Below are positions 15,763 through 24,043 of a stretch of DNA of 64,000 nucleotides, piece after piece. Position 1 is the stretch's first letter. Each line of letters begins with the position of its first letter. The translations under genes and the position numbers were made by a program. The notes beneath the pieces were generated by a model that was given only the letters and a program-made list of their open reading frames with translations, was not told where the DNA came from and did no database searches. The DNA lies in assembly GCA_965215705.1 (NCBI GenBank), contig CBDCEE010000008.1, forward strand, positions 310,001 through 374,000. Direction: 5' to 3'. This stretch comes from JAAXPZ01 sp965215705. Lineage in GTDB: Bacteria; Campylobacterota; Campylobacteria; Campylobacterales; Sulfurovaceae.

Positions 15763-17129
15763 ACCTTTGGATGATCAAGTAGCTGTATCTTTCTCTCCCA
15801 GATGTTCAACTCTCTGGAGGTGGGGATATAGCTATCTGCTTTGGTTCCTACGGGCAGTAGTGTGATCTTATCCACCTGTGTTATGATTGCTGAGAGTGCA
15901 TCCATCAGGTCCATCGTGGGAGGTTCCCAGGACTTGACATAGAGCAGTACCTCTCCCTGCAACCTTGAGATGATCTCCTCATCTTCATACAGTGTATTGG
16001 TGCCACCTATATCAAAGGTATGTTCACTGCCTACTTGCATGCTGTCATTGAGTATCACGATATCATTTTTGCTCATTGCCCAGCCCAGTGTGATCTTATA
16101 GCGAGGGTCTACTATTTGTAGCACTCTACTATAATGATGTGTCTCTGGTGTAAATGTAAGCTCTTGCTTGGACGCAGTGGTTGTCACTAGTGGCGTCTTC
16201 ATCTCATAAAGTAGACGCTCAACTCCTTCCAGACTCATCAATGATTTTTTGAGTGCCCTATGGAAGCCAAAGGAAGCCAAAAGCCACATCCCAAAGCGCC
16301 ATACAATCGCATAGAACAGTGTGGCACATGCCAAAAACTTCCACCACTCTCCCAGTTTGGCAGCATTGGCAACCATCCCACTGTCCAGCTTCTCTCCCAG
16401 TCTAAAATACTGACTCTGCTCTATCAAGTCGACAGAGGGCACAGCAGAAGGAAACACGCCACTCCATGGCAAGGACAGAGTCTCTAAGAAGGCATGAAAC
16501 TGCTCTGGGGAGACTTGTATCGTGGTACTCCATGCAAAGGCAATATCTTTGGTCGCCACAATCCCCAAAAGTGCCAACAGTAATCCTATCGCAAACAGCA
16601 ATGCCAGAAGCTGTGATCTTTTGACCACCAGCCAATTGAGCAACAGCGGATTGATTTTGAGTTTGGACAAGGTCACTCTGGCTTCTTGTGAAAAGAATCC
16701 CACTATTTTCTCCATCCAATAGGCAGGTGAAACATGTACCAACAGGCTCTGTGCCTGATTGGCTCTCAGCATTGAAAACAACGCCAAAAGCATTGTAAAA
16801 AGTGGGATAAAGACAGCCACTGCTAAAAAATAGATCAGATTAACTGGCTCTTTACCACTATAACTCAGTAGTCCTATACCCGTCACCACACCCAACACCA
16901 GAGCAAGTACACCTAGCACCAGAGAAACAACATAGAGATACTTACAAAACTGTGTGCTTTGTGTAGGGGAGGGGAGGCTATTTTGATGTGCTTTGACCCA
17001 AGCCACAAGCATCTGCAGAGAGCTTTGCACTTGCAGGTCATTTTCAAGGGCAAACGCCCTATTGTTCTCATGTGTCAGTGTGCGATCATCTAAAAGTTGG
17101 TAGAGATCTATATAGCTATGTAAATTCAT
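15741..17129 (-). CDS. DUF2868 membrane protein, partner of the DUF3482 GTPase
   Basis: A 462-aa protein with transmembrane segments near residues 70-95, 100-125, 175-195 and 265-290, and a C-terminal cytoplasmic domain (YKITLGWAMSKNDIVILND, then KITLLPVGTKADSY). The C-terminal domain resembles a degenerate GTPase-like fold. DUF2868 genes are usually paired with DUF3482 GTPases, as here with a 22-nt overlap. The pair may form a membrane-associated GTP-dependent complex; this is inference. Confidence 0.8.
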   Translation of the reverse strand: MNLHSYIDLYQLLDDRTLTHENNRAFALENDLQVQSSLQMLVAWVKAHQNSLPSPTQSTQFCKYLYVVSLVLGVLALVLGVVTGIGLLSYSGKEPVNLIYFLAVAVFIPLFTMLLALFSMLRANQAQSLLVHVSPAYWMEKIVGFFSQEARVTLSKLKINPLLLNWLVVKRSQLLALLFAIGLLLALLGIVATKDIAFAWSTTIQVSPEQFHAFLETLSLPWSGVFPSAVPSVDLIEQSQYFRLGEKLDSGMVANAAKLGEWWKFLACATLFYAIVWRFGMWLLASFGFHRALKKSLMSLEGVERLLYEMKTPLVTTTASKQELTFTPETHHYSRVLQIVDPRYKITLGWAMSKNDIVILNDSMQVGSEHTFDIGGTNTLYEDEEIISRLQGEVLLYVKSWEPPTMDLMDALSAIITQVDKITLLPVGTKADSYIPTSRELNIWERKIQLLDHPKVWLCRIN

Positions 17130-17255
17130 ACCGTGATTTTAGCATACTTTGTTGTATGGCACGCCTTGGTCACGGTGAATCAGCACTCAAGGCTTCTTCT
17201 CGCTATCACTATTATTGAAACAGCCTTACTTTTCTTTAGTCCTGCATAGGTCAGG

Positions 17256-18680
17256 TTAAACCTCTATTCTCTGTACCTCTTGTCTATGGCTTGTATCATG
17301 CGTACTGATATAAGCATGTATTGCTCTTGCCGCTCTTTTCCCTTCGCCTAGTGCTTGGATGACCGTAGCCGCACCACTACTTGCATCTCCTCCCGCAAAG
17401 GTGCCCTCCACACTGGTCATATGGTTCTCATCTACGATGATGACACCCCTCTCATCTCTCTTGATGTCTGGTGCACGGTCCAGGAACAGTCTGTTGGGCA
17501 CTGTTCCTAGTGCCTCGATGACGGTATCACACTCCATATAAAAGGTACTCCCCTCTATAGGCTTAGGGGATATTCTTCCATCCTCTCCCTCTACGAGCTC
17601 CATCTTAATCAGCTCCATGTAGTCGATAAACCCATCGTCATCACCGTGGAACTTGATAGGATTGACAAGTTCATGAAAGATGATCCCTTCCTCGAGGGCA
17701 TGATGCAGCTCTTCTTTACGTGCAGGTGCCTGCTCTTTGGTTCTTCTATAGATGATATGCACCTCATCTGCACCCAACCTTTTGGCTGTTCTGGCTGCAT
17801 CCATAGCCACATTTCCTGCACCTATCACAGCCACTTTGTTACCGCAGTTGATAGGCGTATCCCACTCAGGGAACTTATATGCCTTCATTAAATTTGCACG
17901 AATGAGGAACTCGTTCGATGAGTAGACATTGTCCATAGGATTTTCACCAGGGATACCCATAAATTTCGGTGCACCTGCACCCATCGCTAAAAATACAGCA
18001 TCATTCTGACTGACCAGTTCATAGTAATAGATGTTCTGACCTACGGTATGGTTTAACTCTATCTTAACCCCCATCTCCTCTAAATGCTCTATCTCTTTTT
18101 CTACGATCGCTTTGGGTAGCCTAAACTCTGGTATACCATATACCAGCACGCCACCTGCTTTGTGTAGCGTTTCATAAATGGTGACGGCATACCCATATCT
18201 TCTGCACTCCGAAGCACATGCCAAGCCTGCCGGCCCTGATCCTACTATAGCGATATGTTTATCCTCATTATTCGCCTTGATCTCCTCTACTTCCACCTTG
18301 TGTGTCCGACCCCAGTCAGCGATAAAGGCCTCAAGCTTTCCTATCGCAATAGGTTGATCAAATTTTTCCAAGATACAGGCACCTTCACACTGCTTTTCCT
18401 GTGGACATACCCTACCTGAGCAAGCAGGGAAAGCATTGTCCTCTTTGACCAAAAGATACGCCTCTTTGAATTTTCTCTCTGCTATAAGCAAGTTCATCTC
18501 TTTGATGCCGATGGTAACAGGGCATGCTGGCTCACATTTTGGTTTTTTACACTGTATGCATCTGGCAGCCTCTTCGACTGCCTGATCTTCGGTATAGCCA
18601 TAGGGCACTGAATTGAAGTTTGTGATTCGCTCCATAGGAGGCTGTTCCCCCATAGGAATTCTAGGTTTTATTTTTGGCAT
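17256..18680 (-). CDS. NfnB/SudA-type FAD oxidoreductase (glutamate synthase small-subunit-like)
   Basis: The 474-aa protein has N-terminal 4Fe-4S cysteine motifs (CIQCKKPKCEPACPV; CSGRVCPQEKQCEGAC), an FAD site IAIVGSGPAGLACASE, and an NADPH site VAVIGAGNVAMDAARTAKRLGA. With the NfnA-like gene upstream it forms the NfnAB/SudAB pair, which in other bacteria couples NADH, NADPH and ferredoxin by electron bifurcation, or acts as sulfide dehydrogenase. The start at 18680 is preferred because AGGAGG lies 9 nt upstream; the upstream ATG (18689) abuts that site. GltD of glutamate synthase is the less likely alternative, as no gltB is adjacent. Confidence 0.88.
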   Translation of the reverse strand: MPKIKPRIPMGEQPPMERITNFNSVPYGYTEDQAVEEAARCIQCKKPKCEPACPVTIGIKEMNLLIAERKFKEAYLLVKEDNAFPACSGRVCPQEKQCEGACILEKFDQPIAIGKLEAFIADWGRTHKVEVEEIKANNEDKHIAIVGSGPAGLACASECRRYGYAVTIYETLHKAGGVLVYGIPEFRLPKAIVEKEIEHLEEMGVKIELNHTVGQNIYYYELVSQNDAVFLAMGAGAPKFMGIPGENPMDNVYSSNEFLIRANLMKAYKFPEWDTPINCGNKVAVIGAGNVAMDAARTAKRLGADEVHIIYRRTKEQAPARKEELHHALEEGIIFHELVNPIKFHGDDDGFIDYMELIKMELVEGEDGRISPKPIEGSTFYMECDTVIEALGTVPNRLFLDRAPDIKRDERGVIIVDENHMTSVEGTFAGGDASSGAATVIQALGEGKRAARAIHAYISTHDTSHRQEVQRIEV

Positions 18681-18690
18681 TGTCCGCATC

Positions 18691-18782
18691 CTCCTTTGTG
18701 AGCTTCATAATAATCATTTGCCTCTTTTTCCTTTTTCTCCTTTGTGAGCTTCATAATAATCATTTGCCTCTTTTTCCTTTTT
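18691..18782. repeat. 46-bp perfect tandem duplication at the nfnA-nfnB junction
   Basis: 18691-18736 and 18737-18782 are identical 46-bp units. They span the 3' end of the NfnA-like gene and carry the AAAGGAG ribosome site of the NfnB-like gene, which is thus duplicated. Because 46 is not a multiple of 3, the duplication changes the NfnA reading frame and creates its present stop. Confidence 0.95.
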
Positions 18783-19577
18783 CTTGAACATGTGGTATCT
18801 CTTGATAGCTTTATCCCAATTCACCTTTCTACTGTCAAACATAGGCCCATCTACACAAGCCAGCTTCATCTCTCCATCGATATAGAGTCTACATGCACCA
18901 CACATACCAGATCCATCAACCATCATCTGGCGGGTGGTAAAGAGATTGTCTATATTATTTTTTGCCAAAACGGTTGAGACTGCCTTCATGGTAGGCAGTT
19001 TGCCGCCTCCAAACACAAAGTCAATTTTCTCTCCCTCATCAATCATTTTTTGCAATGGGACGATATAGCTCCCCTCCTCTCCAAATGAACCATCTTCTGT
19101 AGTGATAATATGTTTATCTACTAACGCTTTGGTAAGATAATCTTCTGGATATATCTCTTTTTTACTTGGATAGGTTTGTATAGAGGTAATCCTGTTTCCC
19201 TCTATTTTACTCAGTGCTTCACAGATAGCATAATTCTCTGCCTGTCCACACACAGCATCAGATACCACCACCACATTGCCATATACCTTCTCCTTTATGC
19301 CATGCCCTAGAGGGCCAATGACATTTTCGAAGCTGGTCATGCCATCTCTTAGCTCCTTGGATGTTTTTCCAAGTTTTCGTATAAACATGGTAAGCTTCCC
19401 ATTCTCAGCCTTCATAACGGACATGGGGATTCTCTCCCCCTCTTTTCTGGTCATAAGCATGACAAACTGTCCAGGATGAAATCTCTCGACAATCTCTGGT
19501 GCTTCTACATCTACCAGAAAATCCATTGAATCCAAATCAATCATTTTTGTTATATTGAATGACACGTTTTCCTCCAT
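18714..19577 (-). CDS. NfnA/SudB-type FAD/NAD-binding oxidoreductase subunit
   Basis: A 287-aa protein of the dihydroorotate dehydrogenase electron-transfer subunit (PyrK-like) family. It has an N-terminal FAD-binding beta barrel (HPGQFVMLMTRKEGERIPMS), an NAD-binding domain (VVVVSDAVCGQAENYA), and a 2Fe-2S site MCGACRLYIDGEMKLACVDG. It pairs with the NfnB-like subunit encoded just downstream. The last residues (KGEKGKRGK) come from a 46-bp duplication; without it the protein would end KGGCGQCQK and overlap the start of the partner gene. Confidence 0.88.
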   Translation of the reverse strand: MEENVSFNITKMIDLDSMDFLVDVEAPEIVERFHPGQFVMLMTRKEGERIPMSVMKAENGKLTMFIRKLGKTSKELRDGMTSFENVIGPLGHGIKEKVYGNVVVVSDAVCGQAENYAICEALSKIEGNRITSIQTYPSKKEIYPEDYLTKALVDKHIITTEDGSFGEEGSYIVPLQKMIDEGEKIDFVFGGGKLPTMKAVSTVLAKNNIDNLFTTRQMMVDGSGMCGACRLYIDGEMKLACVDGPMFDSRKVNWDKAIKRYHMFKKKEKEANDYYEAHKGEKGKRGK

Positions 19578-19833
19578 GAAAATTATATTTATTATATGCT
19601 AGAGTAATAGTATGGAGAAAGGCAAGAGAAGAAAGGTCCGCAACAAAAATAAATTAAATTAAATTAAATTATGTAACAATCAGTAACACAAAAGCCTCGA
19701 TAAAAAAGGATAAAAAGTGTCTTAAAGTACCAAAATAAGGATATTTTAAATCAATTTAATTTAGGTAAACATTAAATGAGACTTATAAGAACTATACAAA
19801 AATTCTGCTATACTTTGAAACAAGGAGTCTGCT
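19578..19833. other. Intergenic region, AT-rich
   Basis: No gene is seen. It contains AAATT repeated four times (19651-19670), two direct GTTAC copies on the minus strand (19673-19689) upstream of the NfnA-like gene, and a TATACT box (19809-19814) just before the small zinc-ribbon gene. Confidence 0.5.
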
Positions 19834-20085
19834 ATCGATATCTACCTTTTACTCTTTCTCATTATTATCCTGGTAGGCTCAGTGGCAGTTTACATCTACT
19901 ATCTGAAAGAAAAAAACGAACATCTTCAAGCGATCCAAACCGGCATCTGCCCCAAATGTAAAAAAGAGTCTATCGTACTCAATGATCAGAGAGGAGGAGG
20001 GTGCGGGCCAAAACTGCTCTCTTTCTACTGTACAGAGTGCGGGTATGAGAACAGCTTCAGCGTAGATAGTAGCTGTAACCTATAG
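19834..20085 (+). CDS. Small membrane-anchored zinc-ribbon protein, possible ATC start
   Basis: The frame encodes a single transmembrane helix (IDIYLLLFLIIILVGSVAVY) followed by a zinc-ribbon-like domain with two CxxC pairs (ICPKCKKE and YCTECGYEN) and a Gly-rich GGGCGP. No ATG, GTG or TTG codon precedes the helix in this frame: the frame is open only from 19819, after a TGA. A good AAGGAG (19822-19827) lies six bases before ATC 19834, so initiation at ATC is likely. A GTG at 19882 would delete most of the helix and has no ribosome site. Function unknown. Confidence 0.55.
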   Translation: MDIYLLLFLIIILVGSVAVYIYYLKEKNEHLQAIQTGICPKCKKESIVLNDQRGGGCGPKLLSFYCTECGYENSFSVDSSCNL

Positions 20086-20091
20086 CTACTA

Positions 20092-20400
20092 TTAGAGCCT
20101 CTCTTCTCTGTATTTTTGCAGTAGTCTGTCCGCCTCGACGAAGAGCGTATACTCCTCTATATCTTCTTTGAGAAGAGGCAGATACTTCTCATAGGTACGC
20201 CATAGCTGCTCGGCTCCTTTCCTTTTATCACGACGAATCAGCTCAAAAGCTGTGGCACCGTTGATATAGCCTTTAAGGAGTTTGGTCAGAGGGTGCTCCT
20301 CCTTTTTATAGAGTTTCCATTGATGCTCCATCGTCTCATGGGCTTCAGAAAATGCTTCCTCTTTAAGGTTTTGAATAAAGATCTGTAAAGTTTCTTTCAT
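20092..20400 (-). CDS. DUF309-family protein
   Basis: A 102-aa helical protein with FSEAHETMEHQWKLYKKEEHPLTKLLKGYINGATAF, resembling the DUF309 core (H-E-x-x-E-x-x-W). The function is unknown. A longer frame into the upstream gene exists, but MKETLQIFIQNL at 20400 is the natural start and leaves a 4-nt gap from msrBA. It is probably the last gene of that transcript. Confidence 0.7.
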   Translation of the reverse strand: MKETLQIFIQNLKEEAFSEAHETMEHQWKLYKKEEHPLTKLLKGYINGATAFELIRRDKRKGAEQLWRTYEKYLPLLKEDIEEYTLFVEADRLLQKYREERL

Positions 20401-20404
20401 CACG

Positions 20405-21310
20405 TTATCTCTTCTGCTCAAATCTTGGTACAAATCCATGGCAGTAGGGCTCAGTACCTTTATGCTCATAGTAGTCCTGGTGCCCCTCATCTGCTGCATA
20501 AAAAGGTGCTTTGGCAAGAATCTGTGTTGCTACACGATAGCCATTCTCTTCCAGCTCTCTGATCAAGTCTGCCACTACCTCCGCTTCTGCCTCATCAGAG
20601 ACAAAGACTGCTGAGAGGTACTGGCTACCGATATCAGGACCTTGACCATTACTCTGTTCAGGGTCATGGATCTCAAAGAAGTGCTTAACTATCGCACGAT
20701 AAGAGACCATTGCAGGATCATACTGTACCTCTACTGTCTCCAAATGTCCTGTCCCCCCTCTGACCACATCATAATAGTCCGGATCAACCACATGTCCACC
20801 CATAAAACCCGATACCACACTCTCTACACCTTCGAGCTGTTGCAGATAATGCTCCACACCCCAAAAGCACCCCCCTGCAAGATAGGCTCTCTTAAGGGGG
20901 CTCTCCTTTATCACAAAGGCTTCTTTTGGCTGAAATACCAAAGAGACAGAGTTGACACAGTGTCTGATATTTTTGGGAGTCATCTCCTCACCCTCAAAGA
21001 CGTGCCCTAGATGTCCCCCACAGTTACCACACACGATCTCAACCCGTCTGCCATCTATATCGGGCACTCGCTGCACTGCACCAGTAATCTCATCGTCAAA
21101 ACTTGGCCATCCACAGTGTGACTCAAATTTATCTTTCGTCTGATATAGTGGTGCCCCACAGAGCCTACATGCAAATACACCTTCCTCTTTGATCTCCAGT
21201 AATTCACCGGAAAAAGGTCTCTCTGTTGCCTTATCTACGAGCACGGCACGTTCAAAGTCATTAAGTGTTTCTATCTTGGTTCGAAATGCTGTTTTGATAT
21301 CCGATAGCAT
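20405..21310 (-). CDS. msrBA: Fused methionine sulfoxide reductase MsrB-MsrA
   Basis: A 301-aa fusion that repairs both epimers of oxidised methionine. The N-terminal MsrB domain has two zinc CxxC pairs (CRLCG and CGNCG), the substrate segment HCGWPSFDD, and the catalytic Cys in RHCVNSVSL. The C-terminal MsrA domain carries the nucleophile in AGGCFWGVEHY and the segment GTGHLETVEVQYDP. Fusions in this B-A order are common in Campylobacterota and Helicobacter. It follows infC. Confidence 0.95.
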   Translation of the reverse strand: MLSDIKTAFRTKIETLNDFERAVLVDKATERPFSGELLEIKEEGVFACRLCGAPLYQTKDKFESHCGWPSFDDEITGAVQRVPDIDGRRVEIVCGNCGGHLGHVFEGEEMTPKNIRHCVNSVSLVFQPKEAFVIKESPLKRAYLAGGCFWGVEHYLQQLEGVESVVSGFMGGHVVDPDYYDVVRGGTGHLETVEVQYDPAMVSYRAIVKHFFEIHDPEQSNGQGPDIGSQYLSAVFVSDEAEAEVVADLIRELEENGYRVATQILAKAPFYAADEGHQDYYEHKGTEPYCHGFVPRFEQKR

Positions 21311-21397
21311 GATTTCTCCTGTTTTGTCATAGCTTTATCATAACTAAACAAGATAAATATTATCTGATTTTAACAGTAAGCATATTAGGGAGGGTCA

Positions 21398-21415
21398 ACA
21401 GGGAACATGCCCTGT
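21398..21415 (-). terminator. Weak stem-loop between infC and msrBA
   Basis: ACAGGG (21398-21403) and CCCTGT (21410-21415) form a 6-bp stem with a 6-nt loop shortly after the infC stop. No T run follows on the minus strand, so its terminator role is uncertain. Confidence 0.3.
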
Positions 21416-21432
21416 CGAAAAGGATAGAGATA

Positions 21433-21981
21433 TTATTTTTTGAATGGTGTCACGTACATATTGATGTAGCGACCCTCTTGGTGGGCAGGCTTTTCTAGTG
21501 TTCCTAGATCCTCCACCATAGGCCAGATACGGTTGAGTACCTCAATGCCTAGCTCAGGTGTCGCCATCTCTCTACCTCTGAGAAAGACTCTTAGCTTAAC
21601 ATGCTTACCTTTTTCTAGGAATTCTCTGGCATGCTTGACCTTGTAATCGATATCATTTTGGGCTATTTTACAGGAGAATTTGACCTCTTTAACTTCGATC
21701 TTCTTCTGATTTTTCTTTGCCTCTTTCTTCTTCTTCTCGAGCTGGTATTTATGTTTACCGTAATCCATAATTTTGGCAACAGGAGGCTTGGCATCCGGAG
21801 ACATCAGTACCAGATCCAACCCTCTCTCTTCAGCGATCTTCAATGCTTCATCGCGGCTAATGATACCAAACTGTTCGCCATCATCTGCAAGAACTCGTAA
21901 TTCTCTATCTCTGATACGGTCGTTCATGACTGTATCGTCTGCCTTTTTTCTGCCTCTGTTGTTGTTATGGTGTCTACTCAA
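21433..21981 (-). CDS. infC: Translation initiation factor IF-3
   Basis: IF-3 binds the 30S subunit and checks the start codon. The 182-aa protein has the N-terminal domain (MNDRIRDRELRVLADDGEQF) and the C-terminal domain with FLRGREMATPELG and KPAHQEGRYINMYVTP. It starts at TTG (21979-21981), overlapping the thrS stop as TTGA, with AAGG eight bases upstream; infC genes usually have rare start codons as autoregulation. The usual rpmI-rplT do not follow; msrBA does. Confidence 0.95.
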   Translation of the reverse strand: MSRHHNNNRGRKKADDTVMNDRIRDRELRVLADDGEQFGIISRDEALKIAEERGLDLVLMSPDAKPPVAKIMDYGKHKYQLEKKKKEAKKNQKKIEVKEVKFSCKIAQNDIDYKVKHAREFLEKGKHVKLRVFLRGREMATPELGIEVLNRIWPMVEDLGTLEKPAHQEGRYINMYVTPFKK

Positions 21982-23792
21982 ATTCTACCTTCTTGTAATT
22001 GTTGCTTCAATTGTAACATAAAATCATCTTCAGAGAGATTATACTGCTCTTTTTTACGTCTATCCCTGATGGCGACGCTTCGGTTGGTGACCTCTTCTTC
22101 TCCGATAATGACCACATAGGGTACCCTCTGCTTCTCTGCGATACGGATGCGTTTGTTGAGGCTGTCGTTCTTGTCATATACTTCCGAGTCGATCCCCTCA
22201 AGTAGTAGCTTTTTCTTGAGTGTATAGGCATAGTCAGTAAAGGTATCTGCGATCGGTACGAAGATCACCTGCGTGGGTGCCAAGAACATCGGGAACTCTC
22301 CGGCATAGTGCTCAGTAAGAATCCCGATGAACCGTTCAAAGGATCCTAAGATCGCTCTATGGATCATCACCGGTTGTTTACGCGTATTATCCTCATCCAC
22401 ATACTCTACCTCAAATCGCTCAGGCAGATTGAAGTCCACCTGTATCGTACCGCACTGCCATTTACGACCGATCGCGTCAGTGATCTTGATATCGATCTTG
22501 GGCCCATAGAAAGCACCACCACCCTCATCAAGTGTGTAGGGAAGATTGTTGCCCTCAAGTGCGTCTTTGAGCCCCTGGGTCGCCATCTCCCAAACATCAT
22601 CTTCTCCGATAGCCTTCTCCGGCTTGGTCGCGATCTCCATGGTATACTCAAAACCAAAGAGCTTCATCACGCTATCTACAAACTCCACGACCTCCAATAC
22701 CTCAGGGGCGATCTGTTCAGGTGTACAGAAGATATGCGCATCATCCTGCGTGAACTCACGCACCCTCAAAAGCCCGTGCAGTACACCTGATTTTTCATGT
22801 CTGTGCACCACACCATACTCGTAGTATTTTACAGGCAGGTCACGGTAGCTTTTTTGTGTCTGCTTAAAGATCTGAATATGTCCGATACAGTTCATCGGCT
22901 TGATCCCATACTCCTGCCCGTCGATCTCGGTCAGGTACATATTTTCCCCATAACAGGCATAGTGTCCGCTCGTTCTCCACATATCGGCCTTGAGTATCTC
23001 AGGGCCTCGCACTGGCTCATAGCCTCTGGTAAGGTGGGCTTTATGCAGGATCTGCTCTAGTTTGTGACGAAGCTTGGCACCTTTTGGCATCCAAAACGGC
23101 AGACCCGCTCCTGACTCTTCGTTGAACATAAAGAGCTCCATCTCAGCACCCAGCTTACGGTGGTCACGCTTTTTGGCTTCCTCCATCATCGTCATATAGG
23201 CTTTGAGTGACTCTTTGTCCGCAAATGCCACTCCATAGATACGTGTCAGCATCTCCGCCTTCTCATCGCCGCCCAGATAGGCACCTGCCACTCTTGTGAG
23301 CTTGAAGTTATGCAAAAATCGCAAGGCTGGCACATGAGGCCCACGACAGAGATCCTCGAATTCTCCCTGCTTGTAGATCGAGATAGTATCATCTTCGATA
23401 CGCTCCATGACCTTAAGTTTCAGGTCATCCTTGGCAAACTTCTCCAGTGCCTCTGCTTTGCTCATCTCGTACTTCTCTATCTTGTACTTTTTCTTGATGA
23501 GTTCTTTCATCTTCTTCTCGATACTCTTTAGATCATTCTCTCCGATCTGCTCATCGACCCTAAAGTCATAGTAGAAGCCTTCATCCACCACTGGTCCTAC
23601 AAAGAACTGTGAGTTGGGATAGAGCTCCGTGATCGCCTGAGCCATCAAGTGTGCCGTCGAGTGGCGGATGATCTCCAATGCGTTCTCACTGTTATCATAT
23701 GCTATGGCAGTACCGTCAAACGACTCCCCTGCACTCTGTGTATCGATAATATTGCCACTCTGGTCCAGGTAGCCAATAATATTTTCACTCAA
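21978..23792 (-). CDS. thrS: Threonyl-tRNA synthetase
   Basis: ThrRS charges tRNA-Thr. The 604-aa protein has the editing-domain motif HSTAHLMAQAI (about 44-54), the class II core with motif 2 (VVHRHEKSGVLHGLLRVREFTQDDAHIF) and motif 3 (HRAILGSFERFIGILTEH), the zinc ligands around PMNCIGH, and the C-terminal anticodon-binding domain. The N-terminal TGS domain is very short, so this is a reduced version as in other Campylobacterota. It is the first gene of thrS-infC. Confidence 0.96.
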   Translation of the reverse strand: MSENIIGYLDQSGNIIDTQSAGESFDGTAIAYDNSENALEIIRHSTAHLMAQAITELYPNSQFFVGPVVDEGFYYDFRVDEQIGENDLKSIEKKMKELIKKKYKIEKYEMSKAEALEKFAKDDLKLKVMERIEDDTISIYKQGEFEDLCRGPHVPALRFLHNFKLTRVAGAYLGGDEKAEMLTRIYGVAFADKESLKAYMTMMEEAKKRDHRKLGAEMELFMFNEESGAGLPFWMPKGAKLRHKLEQILHKAHLTRGYEPVRGPEILKADMWRTSGHYACYGENMYLTEIDGQEYGIKPMNCIGHIQIFKQTQKSYRDLPVKYYEYGVVHRHEKSGVLHGLLRVREFTQDDAHIFCTPEQIAPEVLEVVEFVDSVMKLFGFEYTMEIATKPEKAIGEDDVWEMATQGLKDALEGNNLPYTLDEGGGAFYGPKIDIKITDAIGRKWQCGTIQVDFNLPERFEVEYVDEDNTRKQPVMIHRAILGSFERFIGILTEHYAGEFPMFLAPTQVIFVPIADTFTDYAYTLKKKLLLEGIDSEVYDKNDSLNKRIRIAEKQRVPYVVIIGEEEVTNRSVAIRDRRKKEQYNLSEDDFMLQLKQQLQEGRI

Positions 23793-23840
23793 AATAAACC
23801 CTTAAGTATCCTCATTAGCGAGGAAGTGTGTTAAACCCAG

Positions 23841-23850
23841 ATTATATAAT
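23841..23850. promoter_or_regulatory. Palindromic -10 region ATTATATAAT, possibly used in both directions
   Basis: On the minus strand TATAAT (23841-23846) would serve thrS with a leader of about 40 nt. On the plus strand TATAAT (23845-23850) would start a transcript near 23857, running into the hairpin at 23877-23956. Confidence 0.45.
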
Positions 23851-23876
23851 AGAATCACCAAATATCTCATAGATGC

Positions 23877-23956
23877 TTGGTTTATGGGTATGTGTAAAGC
23901 ATTTGAGGTCCACCCGTAGGTTAATCGATGATGCTTTGCAGGTACCCATGAGCCAA
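23877..23956 (+). ncRNA. Candidate structured RNA: long hairpin with 26-nt arms
   Basis: 23877-23902 pairs with 23931-23956 across a 28-nt loop: 21 Watson-Crick pairs, 4 G-U pairs and one mismatch. All four G-U pairs are valid only for RNA made from the plus strand, which argues for a transcript in that direction. The 3' arm can alternatively pair with downstream sequence (CCAAT with ATTGG at 23971-23975; CCCAT with ATGGG at 23963-23967), so switching structures are possible. It lies between divergent thrS and the TauE-like gene. No known RNA family was recognised. Confidence 0.4.
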
Positions 23957-23986
23957 TGATTTATGGGAGATTGGTAATCTCTATTG
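23952..23986 (+). repeat. 35-bp dispersed repeat, copy 1
   Basis: This segment matches 59966-60000 (minus strand) at 30 of 35 positions. It holds CCAAT and ATTGG as short inverted arms and the shared core TGGGAGATTGGT. Copy 1 partly overlaps the 3' arm of the adjacent hairpin. Confidence 0.75.
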
Positions 23987-23992
23987 TATAAT
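23987..23992 (+). promoter_or_regulatory. -10 box for the TauE-like gene
   Basis: TATAAT lies 51 bp before the ATG at 24044; a second TATAAT is at 23999-24004. AAGGAA (24031-24036) is the ribosome site. Confidence 0.45.
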
Positions 23993-24043
23993 TTGGGTTA
24001 TAATAGCGGATATTATATCCAAAAGTATATAAGGAAAACTCCC

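Noticed and set aside
19651..19670. Tandem AAATT repeats
   Set aside because: Only four units in an AT-rich spacer; no sign of a functional or phase-variable tract.
23870..23990. T-box or other known tRNA-sensing leader for thrS
   Set aside because: The hairpin lies on the opposite strand to thrS by its G-U pairs, and no T-box sequence is present.
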